This document shows, piece after piece, positions 12,561 to 20,709 of a stretch of DNA of 64,000 bases. The DNA is from Gluconobacter sp. Dm-62 (lineage in GTDB: Bacteria; Pseudomonadota; Alphaproteobacteria; Acetobacterales; Acetobacteraceae), in NCBI RefSeq assembly GCF_018256155.1, contig NZ_JAERLY010000004.1, forward strand, positions 211,720 to 275,719, written 5' to 3'. A program made the position numbers and the translations under genes. The number at the start of each line of letters is the position of its first letter. Position 1 is the first letter of the stretch. Below the pieces are notes generated by a model. It saw nothing but the letters and a program-made list of their open reading frames with translations. It did no database searches and had not been told where the DNA came from.

Positions 12561-13796
12561 ATGGCAAAGCCGCTCCCCGTCTCTCCGCTCGCTCGTCCGC
12601 TTCCGGATCTTGCAACGATTGCGGGCGTGCGGCTTTCCGCCGTCGCCGCTGGCATCCGCTATCAGGACCGTACGGACCTGATGCTCGCGGAGTTCGCCAC
12701 CGGCACGATTGCGGCAGGCGTCTATACAAAAAACGCCTGCCCCGGCGCTCCGGTGCTCTGGTGCCGTGAGGCATTGACGACCCCCTATGCCCGCGCCCTG
12801 CTCGTAAACGCAGGCAACGCCAACGTTTTTACTGGCCGAGCCGGAATTCAGGCCTGTGAAGATTGCGCTGACGCCACCGCACAGCTCCTCGACTGCCCCC
12901 CGCAGGACGTCTTTCTCGCCTCCACAGGCGTAATCGGCGAAAAACTGCCGCAGGACCGCATCATCGCCGCCCTCCCCGCCGCAAAGGCCGGGCTGGACGA
13001 AAACAGCTGGGCCGATGCCGCCCGCGCCATCATGACGACGGACACTTTCCCCAAGGCGGCCCGTCGCGATGTGAAAATTGCCGGGACACCCGTCCGGATC
13101 CAGGGCATTGCCAAGGGATCGGGCATGGTTGCCCCCGACATGGCCACGATGCTGGCCTATGTCGCGACCGACGCAAAGCTGCCGCAGAACGTGCTGCAAT
13201 CCCTGCTGGCCTCGGGCTGTGCCCAGAGTTTCAATGCCATCACGGTCGATTCGGACACGTCCACCTCGGACATGCTGATGATTTTCGCAACCGGGCTCGC
13301 TGACAATACCGAGATCGACGACGTCAACGATCCCGCTCTCGCCGAGTTTACCCTGGCACTGAACGACCTCCTTCTGGAGCTCGCGCTGATGGTGGTCCGC
13401 GATGGCGAAGGTGCGACAAAGCTTGTCCGCATCGCCGTCACCGGAGCGGATTCAAACCTCTCTGCGCACCGTATTGCGCTTTGCATCGCGAATTCCCCGC
13501 TCGTCAAAACCGCAATTGCAGGTGAGGACGCCAACTGGGGGCGCGTGGTCATGGCAGTCGGAAAAAGCGGCGAACCTGCAGACCGTGATCGCCTTTCCGT
13601 CGCCATTGGTGGCACATGGATCGCGAAAGATGGCGGTGTCGTCGAGAATTACGACGAAGCCCCCGTAGTCGCCCATATGAAGGGTCAGGAGATCGAAATT
13701 GCCGTCGATCTCGGTCTTGGTGACGGGCAGGCCCGCGTCTGGACCTGCGATCTGACGCATGGCTACATCGACATCAACGGCTCCTACCGCAGCTGA
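12561..13796 (+). CDS. argJ: Bifunctional ornithine acetyltransferase / N-acetylglutamate synthase ArgJ
   Basis: Recycles acetyl groups in arginine biosynthesis by moving acetyl from N-acetylornithine to glutamate. Bifunctional members also use acetyl-CoA. It has 411 residues. The self-cleavage site is in GMVAPDMATMLAY, with the new N-terminal nucleophile Thr196. Conserved KGSG and the C-terminal DINGSYRS are present. It directly follows the isomerase gene with no evident functional link. Confidence 0.96.
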   Translation: MAKPLPVSPLARPLPDLATIAGVRLSAVAAGIRYQDRTDLMLAEFATGTIAAGVYTKNACPGAPVLWCREALTTPYARALLVNAGNANVFTGRAGIQACEDCADATAQLLDCPPQDVFLASTGVIGEKLPQDRIIAALPAAKAGLDENSWADAARAIMTTDTFPKAARRDVKIAGTPVRIQGIAKGSGMVAPDMATMLAYVATDAKLPQNVLQSLLASGCAQSFNAITVDSDTSTSDMLMIFATGLADNTEIDDVNDPALAEFTLALNDLLLELALMVVRDGEGATKLVRIAVTGADSNLSAHRIALCIANSPLVKTAIAGEDANWGRVVMAVGKSGEPADRDRLSVAIGGTWIAKDGGVVENYDEAPVVAHMKGQEIEIAVDLGLGDGQARVWTCDLTHGYIDINGSYRS

Positions 13797-13894
13797 TCGT
13801 CCCAACACGTCAGCGAGAGCGGGGCTTGTGCGACCCCGCCGCTGCCGTTAGCAAAACCGGGTGCCGTTTCGCACTTGATATGAGGAAAAAGTCC

Positions 13895-15124
13895 ATGTCT
13901 GCTGGAGCTCGCGTGCTTGTTCTTGGCGGTGGCGTTGGGGGGCTTGAGGCCGCTGCAGCGCTGGGCCGTCGTCAGAACATCTCCCTGACACTCGTTGATC
14001 GAAGCCCCGTCCATTACTGGAAGCCGGCCCTTCACGAGTTCGCTGCGGGCACCATGCAGCATCAGGGCAACTGCATTCCCTTCACCGACACGGCCGCCAA
14101 ATTCGGTTTCACCTTCGTTCAGGGCAGCCCCGTCGCCGTCAACCGCGAAGGCAAGACCGTCTCGCTCGATACGGGTGCAACACTGCCTTACGATTATCTG
14201 GTGGTCGCCCTCGGCTCGCGTGCGAATGATTTCGGCATCCCTGGCATCGTCGATCACTGCATGTTCATCGATAGCCTGAACGATGCCGACACGCTGTTCG
14301 CGACCTTCCGCGATGCGGTCCAGAAGGCCCGCGCCGCTGGCGAAAAGCTGTCCGTCGGCATCGTTGGTGGCGGCGCAACCGGCGTCCAGCTGATCGCCGA
14401 ACTGTGCAAATCCATTGATGACGCCCGCGGTCTGGGACCGGCAGTCCGCAAGTCCCTGCTGAACGCCGTCCTGATAGAGACCGGCCCGCGCATCCTTCCG
14501 GCCTTCCCCGAGGCCGTCTCCTCGGCTGCCTCGCAGCAGCTCGAAAAACTGGGCATCTCGGTGCGGACCGAAGCCATGGTCGTCGGCGCGGACGAGACCG
14601 GCTTCAGCCTGAAGTCCGGCGAGCACATTCCCGCCAGCCTTCGCGTCTGGGCTGCCGGTGTACGCGCCTCGGATGCCACGAACCTGCTCGAGGGTCTGGA
14701 ACGCGGACGCTCCGGCCAGCTCGGTGTGACCACCACGCTTCAGACCACGCAGGACCCGACCGTTTTCGCGATCGGCGACTGCTCCCGGATCGATGCGGCT
14801 CCAATCGCGCCGACCGCACAGGCGGCACGGCAGCAGGGGCAGTATATCGGCCGCGCGCTTCCAGACATCATCGCAGGCAAGACCCCTGCCACGTTCGCCT
14901 ATAATGATCGTGGCGCTGTCGTGGCTCTGGGGGACTATAATGGCTGGGGCATGCTGGACGCCAAGCGCAGCTTTGGTGGCGGCCTGCTCTCCGGTCTGGC
15001 CGCACGTCTGATCCATGAGGGACTGTATCGTCAGCACCTTGCAGGCATTCTGGGCATCACACCCACAGCATGCAGCACGCTGCGCGAACATCTTTCGCCG
15101 GTCAAACCTGATCTGGGCGCCTGA
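13895..15124 (+). CDS. ndh: Type II NADH dehydrogenase (NDH-2, FAD-dependent)
   Basis: Single-subunit, non-proton-pumping NADH:quinone oxidoreductase of the membrane face. It has 409 residues from the ATG at 13895, which has GAGGAAA 8 nt upstream. FAD-binding GGGVGGLEAA lies near residue 11. A second dinucleotide site (SVGIVGGGATGVQLIAEL) lies mid-protein, and the second FAD motif is VFAIGDCSRI. The amphipathic C-terminus (SGLAARLIHEGLYRQH) is typical of membrane-associated NDH-2. Related nitrite-reductase-like FAD oxidoreductases are a less likely alternative. Confidence 0.88.
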   Translation: MSAGARVLVLGGGVGGLEAAAALGRRQNISLTLVDRSPVHYWKPALHEFAAGTMQHQGNCIPFTDTAAKFGFTFVQGSPVAVNREGKTVSLDTGATLPYDYLVVALGSRANDFGIPGIVDHCMFIDSLNDADTLFATFRDAVQKARAAGEKLSVGIVGGGATGVQLIAELCKSIDDARGLGPAVRKSLLNAVLIETGPRILPAFPEAVSSAASQQLEKLGISVRTEAMVVGADETGFSLKSGEHIPASLRVWAAGVRASDATNLLEGLERGRSGQLGVTTTLQTTQDPTVFAIGDCSRIDAAPIAPTAQAARQQGQYIGRALPDIIAGKTPATFAYNDRGAVVALGDYNGWGMLDAKRSFGGGLLSGLAARLIHEGLYRQHLAGILGITPTACSTLREHLSPVKPDLGA

Positions 15125-15204
15125 CCCCCCTTTTCAGAAGCCCGTCAAAGAGAGAATGTGGGACGCAGCATTATCCAACCCTGCGTCCCCTGGTCCGAGA
15201 ATTC

Positions 15205-15954
15205 ATGAGCGCTACCGATCTCTCCCCGCCCTTTGACAAGGCTCTGACCCGCATCGAAGACACGCTGCTGGAAAAAGGCTTTTCCTTCCTTCAGGCCGAC
15301 GTCACACGACCACTGCTGGAGCATGAAGGCCTGACGGACTGGCAGGGCTTTGCCGAAAGCTGGAACCATCTCGGCCTTGACCGCTACATGGCGGATGGCG
15401 GCCGCTACCGCCGCCGTCGTTATGCGACCTTTGCGGTCTCGGCCGACACCATCACCCGCAAGAAACACCAGCCCCACTACCAGAGCAGGGACTACAACCT
15501 GCTCAATGGCGGTGTGGAACGCTGGTTTCCAGCCGTTGCGGATGCCATCGCCACCCATCCCGTCATGACAGCCGCAATCCGCACCATCAGCCGGATCGCA
15601 GATGCACTGACGCCGCCAACGGAAAAGCCACCGGGCTGGCATGTGGAAGTCCACCAGTTCCGCATCGAAGCACGACCGGACAATGAAGGGCGCCCCACGC
15701 CCGAAGGCCTGCACCGCGATGGCGTGGACTGGGTGCTAGTACTGATGGTTGCCCGTCACAACGTGGAACAGGGCATCACCACGATCCACGACATGCGCAA
15801 AGAACCGCTTGGCTCCTTCACGCTGACCAACCCGCTGGACGCTGCCATTGTGGACGATCACCGCGTCTATCACGGTGTCACGGCCGTCCAGCCCGTCGAT
15901 CCCTCAAAGCCTGCATATCGGGATGTGCTGGTGGTGACGCTTCGCCACGCATGA
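15205..15954 (+). CDS. 2OG-Fe dioxygenase family protein (PF10014-like)
   Basis: Probable 2-oxoglutarate/Fe(II)-dependent hydroxylase. Characterised relatives hydroxylate free amino acids such as L-isoleucine. It has 249 residues. The likely iron ligands are His in GLHRDGVDW with the following Asp, and His in DDHRVYHGVTAV. A distal Arg (YRDVLVVTLR) could hold 2-oxoglutarate. The stretch RRRRYATFAV is also typical of the family. It follows ndh by 80 bp on the same strand. The substrate is unknown. Confidence 0.75.
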   Translation: MSATDLSPPFDKALTRIEDTLLEKGFSFLQADVTRPLLEHEGLTDWQGFAESWNHLGLDRYMADGGRYRRRRYATFAVSADTITRKKHQPHYQSRDYNLLNGGVERWFPAVADAIATHPVMTAAIRTISRIADALTPPTEKPPGWHVEVHQFRIEARPDNEGRPTPEGLHRDGVDWVLVLMVARHNVEQGITTIHDMRKEPLGSFTLTNPLDAAIVDDHRVYHGVTAVQPVDPSKPAYRDVLVVTLRHA

Positions 15955-16007
15955 CACCCTGAACCTTCACAGATGTTCTTCTTCAATTTCGTGTTATGAC
16001 AGGTCTC

Positions 16008-16547
16008 ATGTCGATCCAGCAGATTCTTTCCCGCCCTGCGGCGGTTCTGGCCCTGTCCATCCTGTTTCCAGGAGCGCTGACCTGCGCCGATGCCGCAACA
16101 GGCAAAGGGCATCACCATGCACGCCATACGGCGCAGCCTGCCAATGCCGGGGCCGCACCAGTCATCCTCACAGCCCACCCGGGAACGAAGCTGGATGAGG
16201 ACGCCCGCAAGCTGAACGATGATGATCTTCAGGATGCGGCCAAGCATCATGACCAGCCGGTGGTGCTTGTCGGCTCCGCGTCGCTGTCCTCAGGCAAGAA
16301 TGATGAAGCCCTGTTCGTCCAGCTCCAGTCCGCCCGCCTCTGCGGTTCGGCAGGATGCACCACGTCGGTTTATCTGAAGCACAACGACACCTGGAACACG
16401 GTTCTGGACTCCGTGAACGGTGACATCTCCGTCCTCCCCACGCGCCACAAGGGCATGCATGACCTGCTGGTCAGCCCGAATGATCGCTGGGTCTGGAACG
16501 GCAAGGAATATCAGGACACGCTCAGCGCACCGCCGATGCCCAAATAA
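16008..16547 (+). CDS. Exported hypothetical protein, 179 residues
   Basis: I do not recognise this family. From the ATG at 16008 it begins with a Sec signal (QQILSRPAAVLALSILFPGA, then CADAA). An in-frame ATG at 15996 would add four residues. A His-rich patch (GHHHARH) follows. The mature part contains LCGSAGC, two close cysteines that could form a disulfide, and a Trp/Asp-rich C-terminus (RWVWNGKEYQ). It is probably periplasmic. It stands alone between the dioxygenase gene and an opposing tRNA gene. Confidence 0.7.
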   Translation: MSIQQILSRPAAVLALSILFPGALTCADAATGKGHHHARHTAQPANAGAAPVILTAHPGTKLDEDARKLNDDDLQDAAKHHDQPVVLVGSASLSSGKNDEALFVQLQSARLCGSAGCTTSVYLKHNDTWNTVLDSVNGDISVLPTRHKGMHDLLVSPNDRWVWNGKEYQDTLSAPPMPK

Positions 16548-16569
16548 CCACTGATTTTTCTGGAAAGTC

Positions 16570-16643
16570 TGGAGCGGGCGAGGGGAATCGAACCCCCGTA
16601 TGCAGCTTGGGAAGCTGCCGTTCTACCATTGAACTACGCCCGC
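16570..16643 (-). tRNA. tRNA-Gly (anticodon CCC)
   Basis: Read on the minus strand, a complete cloverleaf: acceptor GCGGGCG/CGCCCGC, D arm with AGTTCAATGGTAGAAC, anticodon stem GCAGC/GCTGC with loop TTCCCAA (anticodon CCC, decoding GGG), T arm GGGGTTCGATTCCCC, discriminator T, and an encoded CCA (16572-16570). Length is 74 nt. Confidence 0.97.
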
Positions 16644-16655
16644 AGACGGACGCGA

Positions 16656-16683
16656 GCATAACCGCTCCGTCTTCCCTTCGCAA
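16656..16683 (-). promoter_or_regulatory. Candidate promoter of tRNA-Gly
   Basis: On the minus strand, TTGCGA (16683-16678), a 16-bp spacer and TTATGC (16661-16656) lie just upstream of the tRNA 5' end at 16643. An inverted repeat AGACGGA/TCCGTCT (16644-16650 and 16666-16672) overlaps the -10 region. Confidence 0.45.
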
Positions 16684-16708
16684 TCCACCCCGCCCAAACT
16701 TCAGGGTG

Positions 16709-16738
16709 TTGACGCAAAACCGAAATACGGCTCATAGT
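16709..16738 (+). promoter_or_regulatory. Candidate promoter of the metZ leader
   Basis: TTGACG (16709-16714) and CATAGT (16733-16738) are separated by 18 bp. They lie about 30 bp before the SAM-II aptamer, so the transcript would begin just before it. A 17-bp spacer gives the poorer hexamer TCATAG. Confidence 0.45.
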
Positions 16739-16765
16739 CCGGCTGTCAGAAACGTCATGGCGTGC

Positions 16766-16832
16766 CTGACCCTCGTGATTTGAGCGGCCGGCTTGCGGCG
16801 AGGTTAAAGAATTGCGCTAAAGAGGCCCTGCG
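16766..16832 (+). ncRNA. SAM-II riboswitch before metZ
   Basis: Matches the alphaproteobacterial SAM-II pattern. P1 is formed by CCTCG (16771-16775) and CGAGG (16799-16803). The conserved GTGATTTG (16775-16782) and GCTTGC lie inside. TTAAA (16804-16808) follows, and then the conserved GCTAAAG (16816-16822) and AGGCC, the latter placed to pair with the GGCC of the loop as the pseudoknot. SAM-II elements sense S-adenosylmethionine and lower expression of methionine-synthesis genes, which fits the downstream metZ. Confidence 0.88.
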
Positions 16833-16874
16833 TCGTTATCGAACGATTCCCAGGACTTCCACGGCCCGCCACAT

Positions 16875-16898
16875 GCGCCCCGCACAACAGGGCGTTTT
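16875..16898 (+). terminator. Possible attenuator hairpin in the metZ leader
   Basis: CGCCC (16876-16880) and GGGCG (16890-16894) form a hairpin with a 9-nt loop, followed by TTTT (16895-16898), 2 nt before the metZ ribosome-binding site. It could be the expression platform of the SAM-II riboswitch, either as a terminator or by competing for the leader structure. The stem is short, so the call is tentative. Confidence 0.35.
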
Positions 16899-16913
16899 AT
16901 GGAGGGACACATC

Positions 16914-18107
16914 ATGTCTACAGAAAACTGGCGTACAGCCACGCGCCTTCTGCACGAAGCCCCGAACCGTACGGAATTCGGGGAAACATCAGACGCCGTC
17001 TTCCTGACATCCGGCTTCGTCTATGACAGTGCCGAACAGGCCGCCGCAACCTTCACTGGCGACGTCCAGCACTTCCAGTATTCCCGTTTCGGCAACCCGA
17101 CCGTGGACACGCTTCAAGAGCGCCTCGCACTCCTCGAAGGCGCTGAAGCCTGCGTTGCCACCGCAACAGGCATGGGTGCTGTCTCCTCGGCCATCCTGTC
17201 GCATGTAAAAGCCGGTGACCGCGTCGTGGCCTCCCGCGCCATTTTCGGCTCCTGCTACTGGATCGTAACCAACCTCCTGCCCCGCTACGGCATTGAGACC
17301 GAACTGGTGGACGGCACGGATTACGACGCCTGGGAGCGCGCCCTGTCCAAACCCACGGCCGCCGTGCTGATCGAAAGCCCGTCCAACCCTATGCTGGACG
17401 TCCTCGACATCGCGCGTGTGGCTGAACTGACGCACAAGGCTGGTGGTCTGCTGATCGTGGACAACGTGTTCGCAACACCGCTCGGCCAGTCCCCGCTCAA
17501 GCTGGGCGCGGATGTGATCGTCTATTCCTGTACGAAACATATCGACGGTCAGGGCCGCGTCCTTGGCGGTGCGGTGCTCGGCTCCAGCAAGTGGATCAAC
17601 GAGACGCTCCAGCCCTTCACCCGCAACACCGGCAACTCCCTTTCGCCGTTCAACGCGTGGGTTCTGCTCAAGGGTCTGGAAACGCTCCAGCTCCGTACGG
17701 ACGCCATGGCCCGCAACGCGGCCACTGTGGCCGATGCACTGGCCGAGCTGCCGGGAATCGTTCAGGTCCGCTATCCGGGCCGCTCCGATCATCCGCAGCA
17801 TGAACTGGCCAAAGCCCAGATGAGCAATGGTGGTTCCATGGTCGCGTTCGTGGTGGACAAGGGCCGTGAGGGCGCGTTCGCCTTCATGAACGCTTTCAGG
17901 GTCATCGCGATTTCCAATAATCTCGGCGACGCCCGCAGCCTCGCCACCCACCCCGCCACGACGACGCATATGCGCGTCAGCGAGGAAGAGCGCGCCCGTC
18001 TCGGCATCACGGATGGCGCCATCCGCCTCTCCGTTGGTCTGGAGGACCCGGCCGACCTAATCGACGATCTCAAGCGTGGTGCGGCGGCCGTTGCGGCCCT
18101 CGCATAA
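16914..18107 (+). CDS. metZ: O-succinylhomoserine sulfhydrylase MetZ
   Basis: PLP enzyme that makes homocysteine from O-succinylhomoserine and sulfide, a direct-sulfhydrylation step of methionine synthesis. It has 397 residues from the ATG at 16914, which has GGAGGGA 6 nt upstream. The Schiff-base lysine is Lys208 in VYSCTKHIDG. SRFGNPT and ATGMGA contact PLP, and GDARSLATHPATTTH is the Cys/Met-metabolism signature. The upstream SAM-II riboswitch supports the methionine role. The acetylhomoserine or cystathionine gamma-synthase alternatives are less likely. Confidence 0.92.
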   Translation: MSTENWRTATRLLHEAPNRTEFGETSDAVFLTSGFVYDSAEQAAATFTGDVQHFQYSRFGNPTVDTLQERLALLEGAEACVATATGMGAVSSAILSHVKAGDRVVASRAIFGSCYWIVTNLLPRYGIETELVDGTDYDAWERALSKPTAAVLIESPSNPMLDVLDIARVAELTHKAGGLLIVDNVFATPLGQSPLKLGADVIVYSCTKHIDGQGRVLGGAVLGSSKWINETLQPFTRNTGNSLSPFNAWVLLKGLETLQLRTDAMARNAATVADALAELPGIVQVRYPGRSDHPQHELAKAQMSNGGSMVAFVVDKGREGAFAFMNAFRVIAISNNLGDARSLATHPATTTHMRVSEEERARLGITDGAIRLSVGLEDPADLIDDLKRGAAAVAALA

Positions 18108-18148
18108 GTTTTCCTGACAAATGCCCGGGATGGCTTTACAATGGCGTC

Positions 18149-18622
18149 ATGCCTGACAAGTCATCCCACCCCCATCTGCACGCCGATCCTGAGACGGCAC
18201 TCGCCGAAGCCATGGAAAGTGCCCCCCGCTTCAGCGAAACCACGGACGACGTGACGGTCACGGTCCGGACCTTCTGGCTGGACGACCAGTCCCATCCCGA
18301 AGATCATCAATACGCCTGGGCCTATCACATCAGCATCGAGAACGAGCGGAAAGACACCTTCCAGCTCCTTTCGCGGAGCTGGGAGATCGTGGACGGACTT
18401 GGACGCAAAGAGCACGTCCACGGCGATGGCGTTGTCGGCGAGCAGCCGGTGATCGGCCCGCAGGAACAGTTCGACTACACCTCCGGCGCCATGCTCACCA
18501 CACCCACCGGCTTCATGCGCGGCACCTACCACATGGTTGAGCCCCGCTCGGGCCATCGCTTCGACGTCAGCATCCCCGTTTTCAGCCTCGACAGTCCCCA
18601 CGACAGCACACTGGTGCACTGA
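18149..18622 (+). CDS. apaG: ApaG family protein
   Basis: Small beta-sandwich (DUF525) protein linked in other bacteria to Co2+/Mg2+ tolerance; its biochemical role is unsettled. It has 157 residues. The domain runs from about residue 30 ([20 protein letters not shown]) through [10 protein letters not shown] to [21 protein letters not shown] 25-residue N-terminal extension precedes the domain. It lies 41 bp after metZ. Confidence 0.93.
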   Translation: MPDKSSHPHLHADPETALAEAMESAPRFSETTDDVTVTVRTFWLDDQSHPEDHQYAWAYHISIENERKDTFQLLSRSWEIVDGLGRKEHVHGDGVVGEQPVIGPQEQFDYTSGAMLTTPTGFMRGTYHMVEPRSGHRFDVSIPVFSLDSPHDSTLVH

Positions 18623-18707
18623 CCGGGCCGTGGGCGGGCCGCACGGACAGGCAGGAGAACAGTCACACAAGCTTGACGTTCCCGCCTTCCCGGCCCATTC
18701 CTCCCCC

Positions 18708-19874
18708 ATGCGTATCGCTGCCCTCCTTCTTGCTGCCGGTCGTGGCCGGCGCTTTGACGCCTCCTCGCAGAGCGGGGAAAATTCTTCCAAGCAGTTCCGG
18801 ATGCTGCGGGGCAAACCCGTCATTCGCAGAGCCGCCGAAGCCCTCCTGCCGCATGTCGACGTGCTCCTGCCGGTTGGGGATGATCCCCTGCTGGCCGACA
18901 GCCTCGAAGGACTGGACATCCTGCCCCCCGTCATTGGCGGCGCGGAACGCCATGACAGCGTACGCAACGGCCTCGAAGCCCTGGCGAAACTCCCCGAGCC
19001 GCCCGATCTGGTGCTGGTCCATGACGGTGCCCGCCCCTGCGTCCCGGCGGAAGTGGTGCAGAACGTCATCGACGCTCTGAAGACCCATGAGGGCGTGATC
19101 CCAGCCGTCGCCGTCATCGACACAATCAAGAAGGCCAAAGACGGCATCATCGTCGATACCGTCCCGCGTGACGGGCTGTGGCGCGCCCAGACCCCGCAGG
19201 GTTTCCGTTTCGGCACCCTGCTCGAACTTCACCGCACCCTGCGCGATGCCCGCACCGACGACGCCGCCCTGCTCGAACAGGCTGGCCATCCGGTGGCGAT
19301 CGTCGAAGGGTCGGAAGATAATATCAAACTGACTGTTGCGGAGGACCTGATGCGTCTTGAAGGTGTGATTGACCGGAACCTACTGCCCCGCGTTGGACTG
19401 GGCTATGACGTCCATGCCTTCGAGGAAGGCCGCAAGCTGATCCTGTGCGGCATCGAGGTGCCCCATACGAAGGGCCTCGCCGGACATTCCGACGCCGATG
19501 TCGGCATCCACACGCTGTGCGACGCCATCTACGGCGCACTGGCCGAAGGCGATATCGGCCGCCATTTTCCGCCTTCCGACAATGAATGGAAGGACATGGA
19601 TTCGGCCCGCTTCCTCGTCCATGCCGGCGAACGCATCCGCGAGCGCGGCGGCTTCCTCGTGAATGCCGACGTCACGCTGATCTGCGAACGCCCCAAGATC
19701 GGCCCGCACGCCGAAGCCATGCGCAGCCGTCTCGCCGATCTCCTGAAGGTCAGCGTCAGCCGCATCTCGGTCAAGGCCACGACCTCCGAGCGTCTGGGCT
19801 TCACAGGCCGCGAAGAAGGGATTGCCGCCACCGCCACGGTGAGCATTATGGTTCCCGATAACGGAGAAGCCTGA
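18708..19874 (+). CDS. ispDF: Bifunctional IspD/IspF (MEP isoprenoid pathway)
   Basis: Fusion of 2-C-methyl-D-erythritol 4-phosphate cytidylyltransferase and 2,4-cyclodiphosphate synthase. It has 388 residues from the ATG at 18708, which begins exactly at the IspD nucleotide-binding motif ([14 protein letters not shown]). The IspD domain continues with [11 protein letters not shown] to about residue 225. IspF begins at [10 protein letters not shown] (metal ligands Asp and His) and continues with [10 protein letters not shown] and [18 protein letters not shown]. IspDF fusions are common in Alphaproteobacteria. No strong ribosome-binding site is seen, so coupling with upstream translation is possible. 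Confidence 0.96.
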   Translation: MRIAALLLAAGRGRRFDASSQSGENSSKQFRMLRGKPVIRRAAEALLPHVDVLLPVGDDPLLADSLEGLDILPPVIGGAERHDSVRNGLEALAKLPEPPDLVLVHDGARPCVPAEVVQNVIDALKTHEGVIPAVAVIDTIKKAKDGIIVDTVPRDGLWRAQTPQGFRFGTLLELHRTLRDARTDDAALLEQAGHPVAIVEGSEDNIKLTVAEDLMRLEGVIDRNLLPRVGLGYDVHAFEEGRKLILCGIEVPHTKGLAGHSDADVGIHTLCDAIYGALAEGDIGRHFPPSDNEWKDMDSARFLVHAGERIRERGGFLVNADVTLICERPKIGPHAEAMRSRLADLLKVSVSRISVKATTSERLGFTGREEGIAATATVSIMVPDNGEA

Positions 19875-19908
19875 CCTTCATTTCACCGCCCATATCCGGA
19901 GCATCGCC

Positions 19909-20343
19909 ATGAGGATCCGCTACCTGCCTGCATGTTGCGTCACAGCCCTGATGCTGGTCCAGCCAGCTCTGGCGGCCCCGATATGCTCTGGAAAGACGAC
20001 GCAGCAGATTCAGTCCTGCTTCAGCGCCCGCCTGACTCAGGCCGAGGCACAACTGAAGCGATACACGGAAACGGCCCTGCGACGAATGCAGGGCCCTGGC
20101 ATCGCGGCCCGGACACAGGCAGATTTCCGCAAAGGCGAGTCAGCCTGGTGGGCCTTCCGTGAGGCTGAATGCAAAGCGGTGGCAGGCCGCTGGTCAGACG
20201 GCACGATCAGAACATCCATGGAACTGTCCTGTCGTCTGAAACTCACTGAAGAGCGCACCTACGAACTCTGGCAGAACTGGCTGACCTCTCCGGATAGGGC
20301 AACGCCGATCCTGCCCGAACCCGCACTCAGCCCCCAGAACTGA
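19909..20343 (+). CDS. Exported LprI-like protein (DUF1311)
   Basis: 144 residues with a Sec signal (about 1-22, ending ALAAPI) and a helical domain with the DUF1311 pattern: Cys in ICSGKTTQQIQSCF, LTQAEAQLKRY, WWAFREAECK and SCRLKLTEERTYEL. Mycobacterial LprI inhibits lysozyme, but most DUF1311 proteins are uncharacterised, so no function is assigned. It ends just before a strong terminator. Confidence 0.78.
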   Translation: MRIRYLPACCVTALMLVQPALAAPICSGKTTQQIQSCFSARLTQAEAQLKRYTETALRRMQGPGIAARTQADFRKGESAWWAFREAECKAVAGRWSDGTIRTSMELSCRLKLTEERTYELWQNWLTSPDRATPILPEPALSPQN

Positions 20344-20358
20344 ACGCTCCCGTCATGA

Positions 20359-20410
20359 AGACATAAAAAAGCCCGGCACTCCCAAAAGGAGGCCGGGCTT
20401 TTTTATGTCT
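20359..20410. terminator. Long bidirectional intrinsic terminator
   Basis: Nearly perfect hairpin with outer arms of 19 bp (20359-20377 and 20392-20410) containing A6 and T6 tracts around GCCCGGC/GCCGGGC. An inner CTCC/GGAG stem and a 5-nt loop continue it. The symmetric A and T tracts let it act on both strands. It ends the metZ-to-lprI-like plus-strand run and stops transcripts from the minus-strand small gene at 20424-20555. Confidence 0.92.
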
Positions 20411-20423
20411 AAGGCGTAAAATC

Positions 20424-20555
20424 TCAGCCGTGAATGGCGCAGACCACTACGATCAGCGGTGTCGCGGCCAGAAAGAGCCAGGCTCCGATGGAGCAGGTTT
20501 TCACAACACGGGTACCCATGTGACGCAGCAGGGGCCTACGAACGGATACGGACAT
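20424..20555 (-). CDS. Small single-pass membrane protein, 43 residues
   Basis: ATG at 20555 with GAGGAAG 3-4 nt upstream; stop at 20424, 14 bp before the bidirectional terminator. The product starts MSVSVRRPLLRHMGTRVVK (basic) and continues with one hydrophobic segment from about Ser22 to Ile41 (GAWLFLAATPLIVVVCAI). The basic N-terminus predicts an N-in orientation. A good ribosome-binding site, terminator and start-to-stop fit support a real gene. I recognise no family. A 12-bp palindrome CCCCGGCCGGGG lies about 50 bp upstream (20606-20617). Confidence 0.6.
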   Translation of the reverse strand: MSVSVRRPLLRHMGTRVVKTCSIGAWLFLAATPLIVVVCAIHG

Positions 20556-20709
20556 ATCTTCCTCGAATCTGACAGTGTTCGACAGATCCGGAGATAGCGC
20601 CCGATCCCCGGCCGGGGCGAGTCACCAATCATCTCGTTCTGTCACATGGCAGGGTCTTCAATGATCCCCGAATATGGCAAGATCATGCCCCATTCAGGGC
20701 ATTTTCCTC

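Noticed and set aside
13784..15091. Minus-strand open frame of 435 codons opposite ndh
   Set aside because: Shadow of the NDH-2 gene; no domain and no start signals.
20685..20702. ATGCCC/GGGCAT hairpin after atp12 as terminator
   Set aside because: The T run lies on the plus strand, wrong for atp12, and the stem is only 6 bp.
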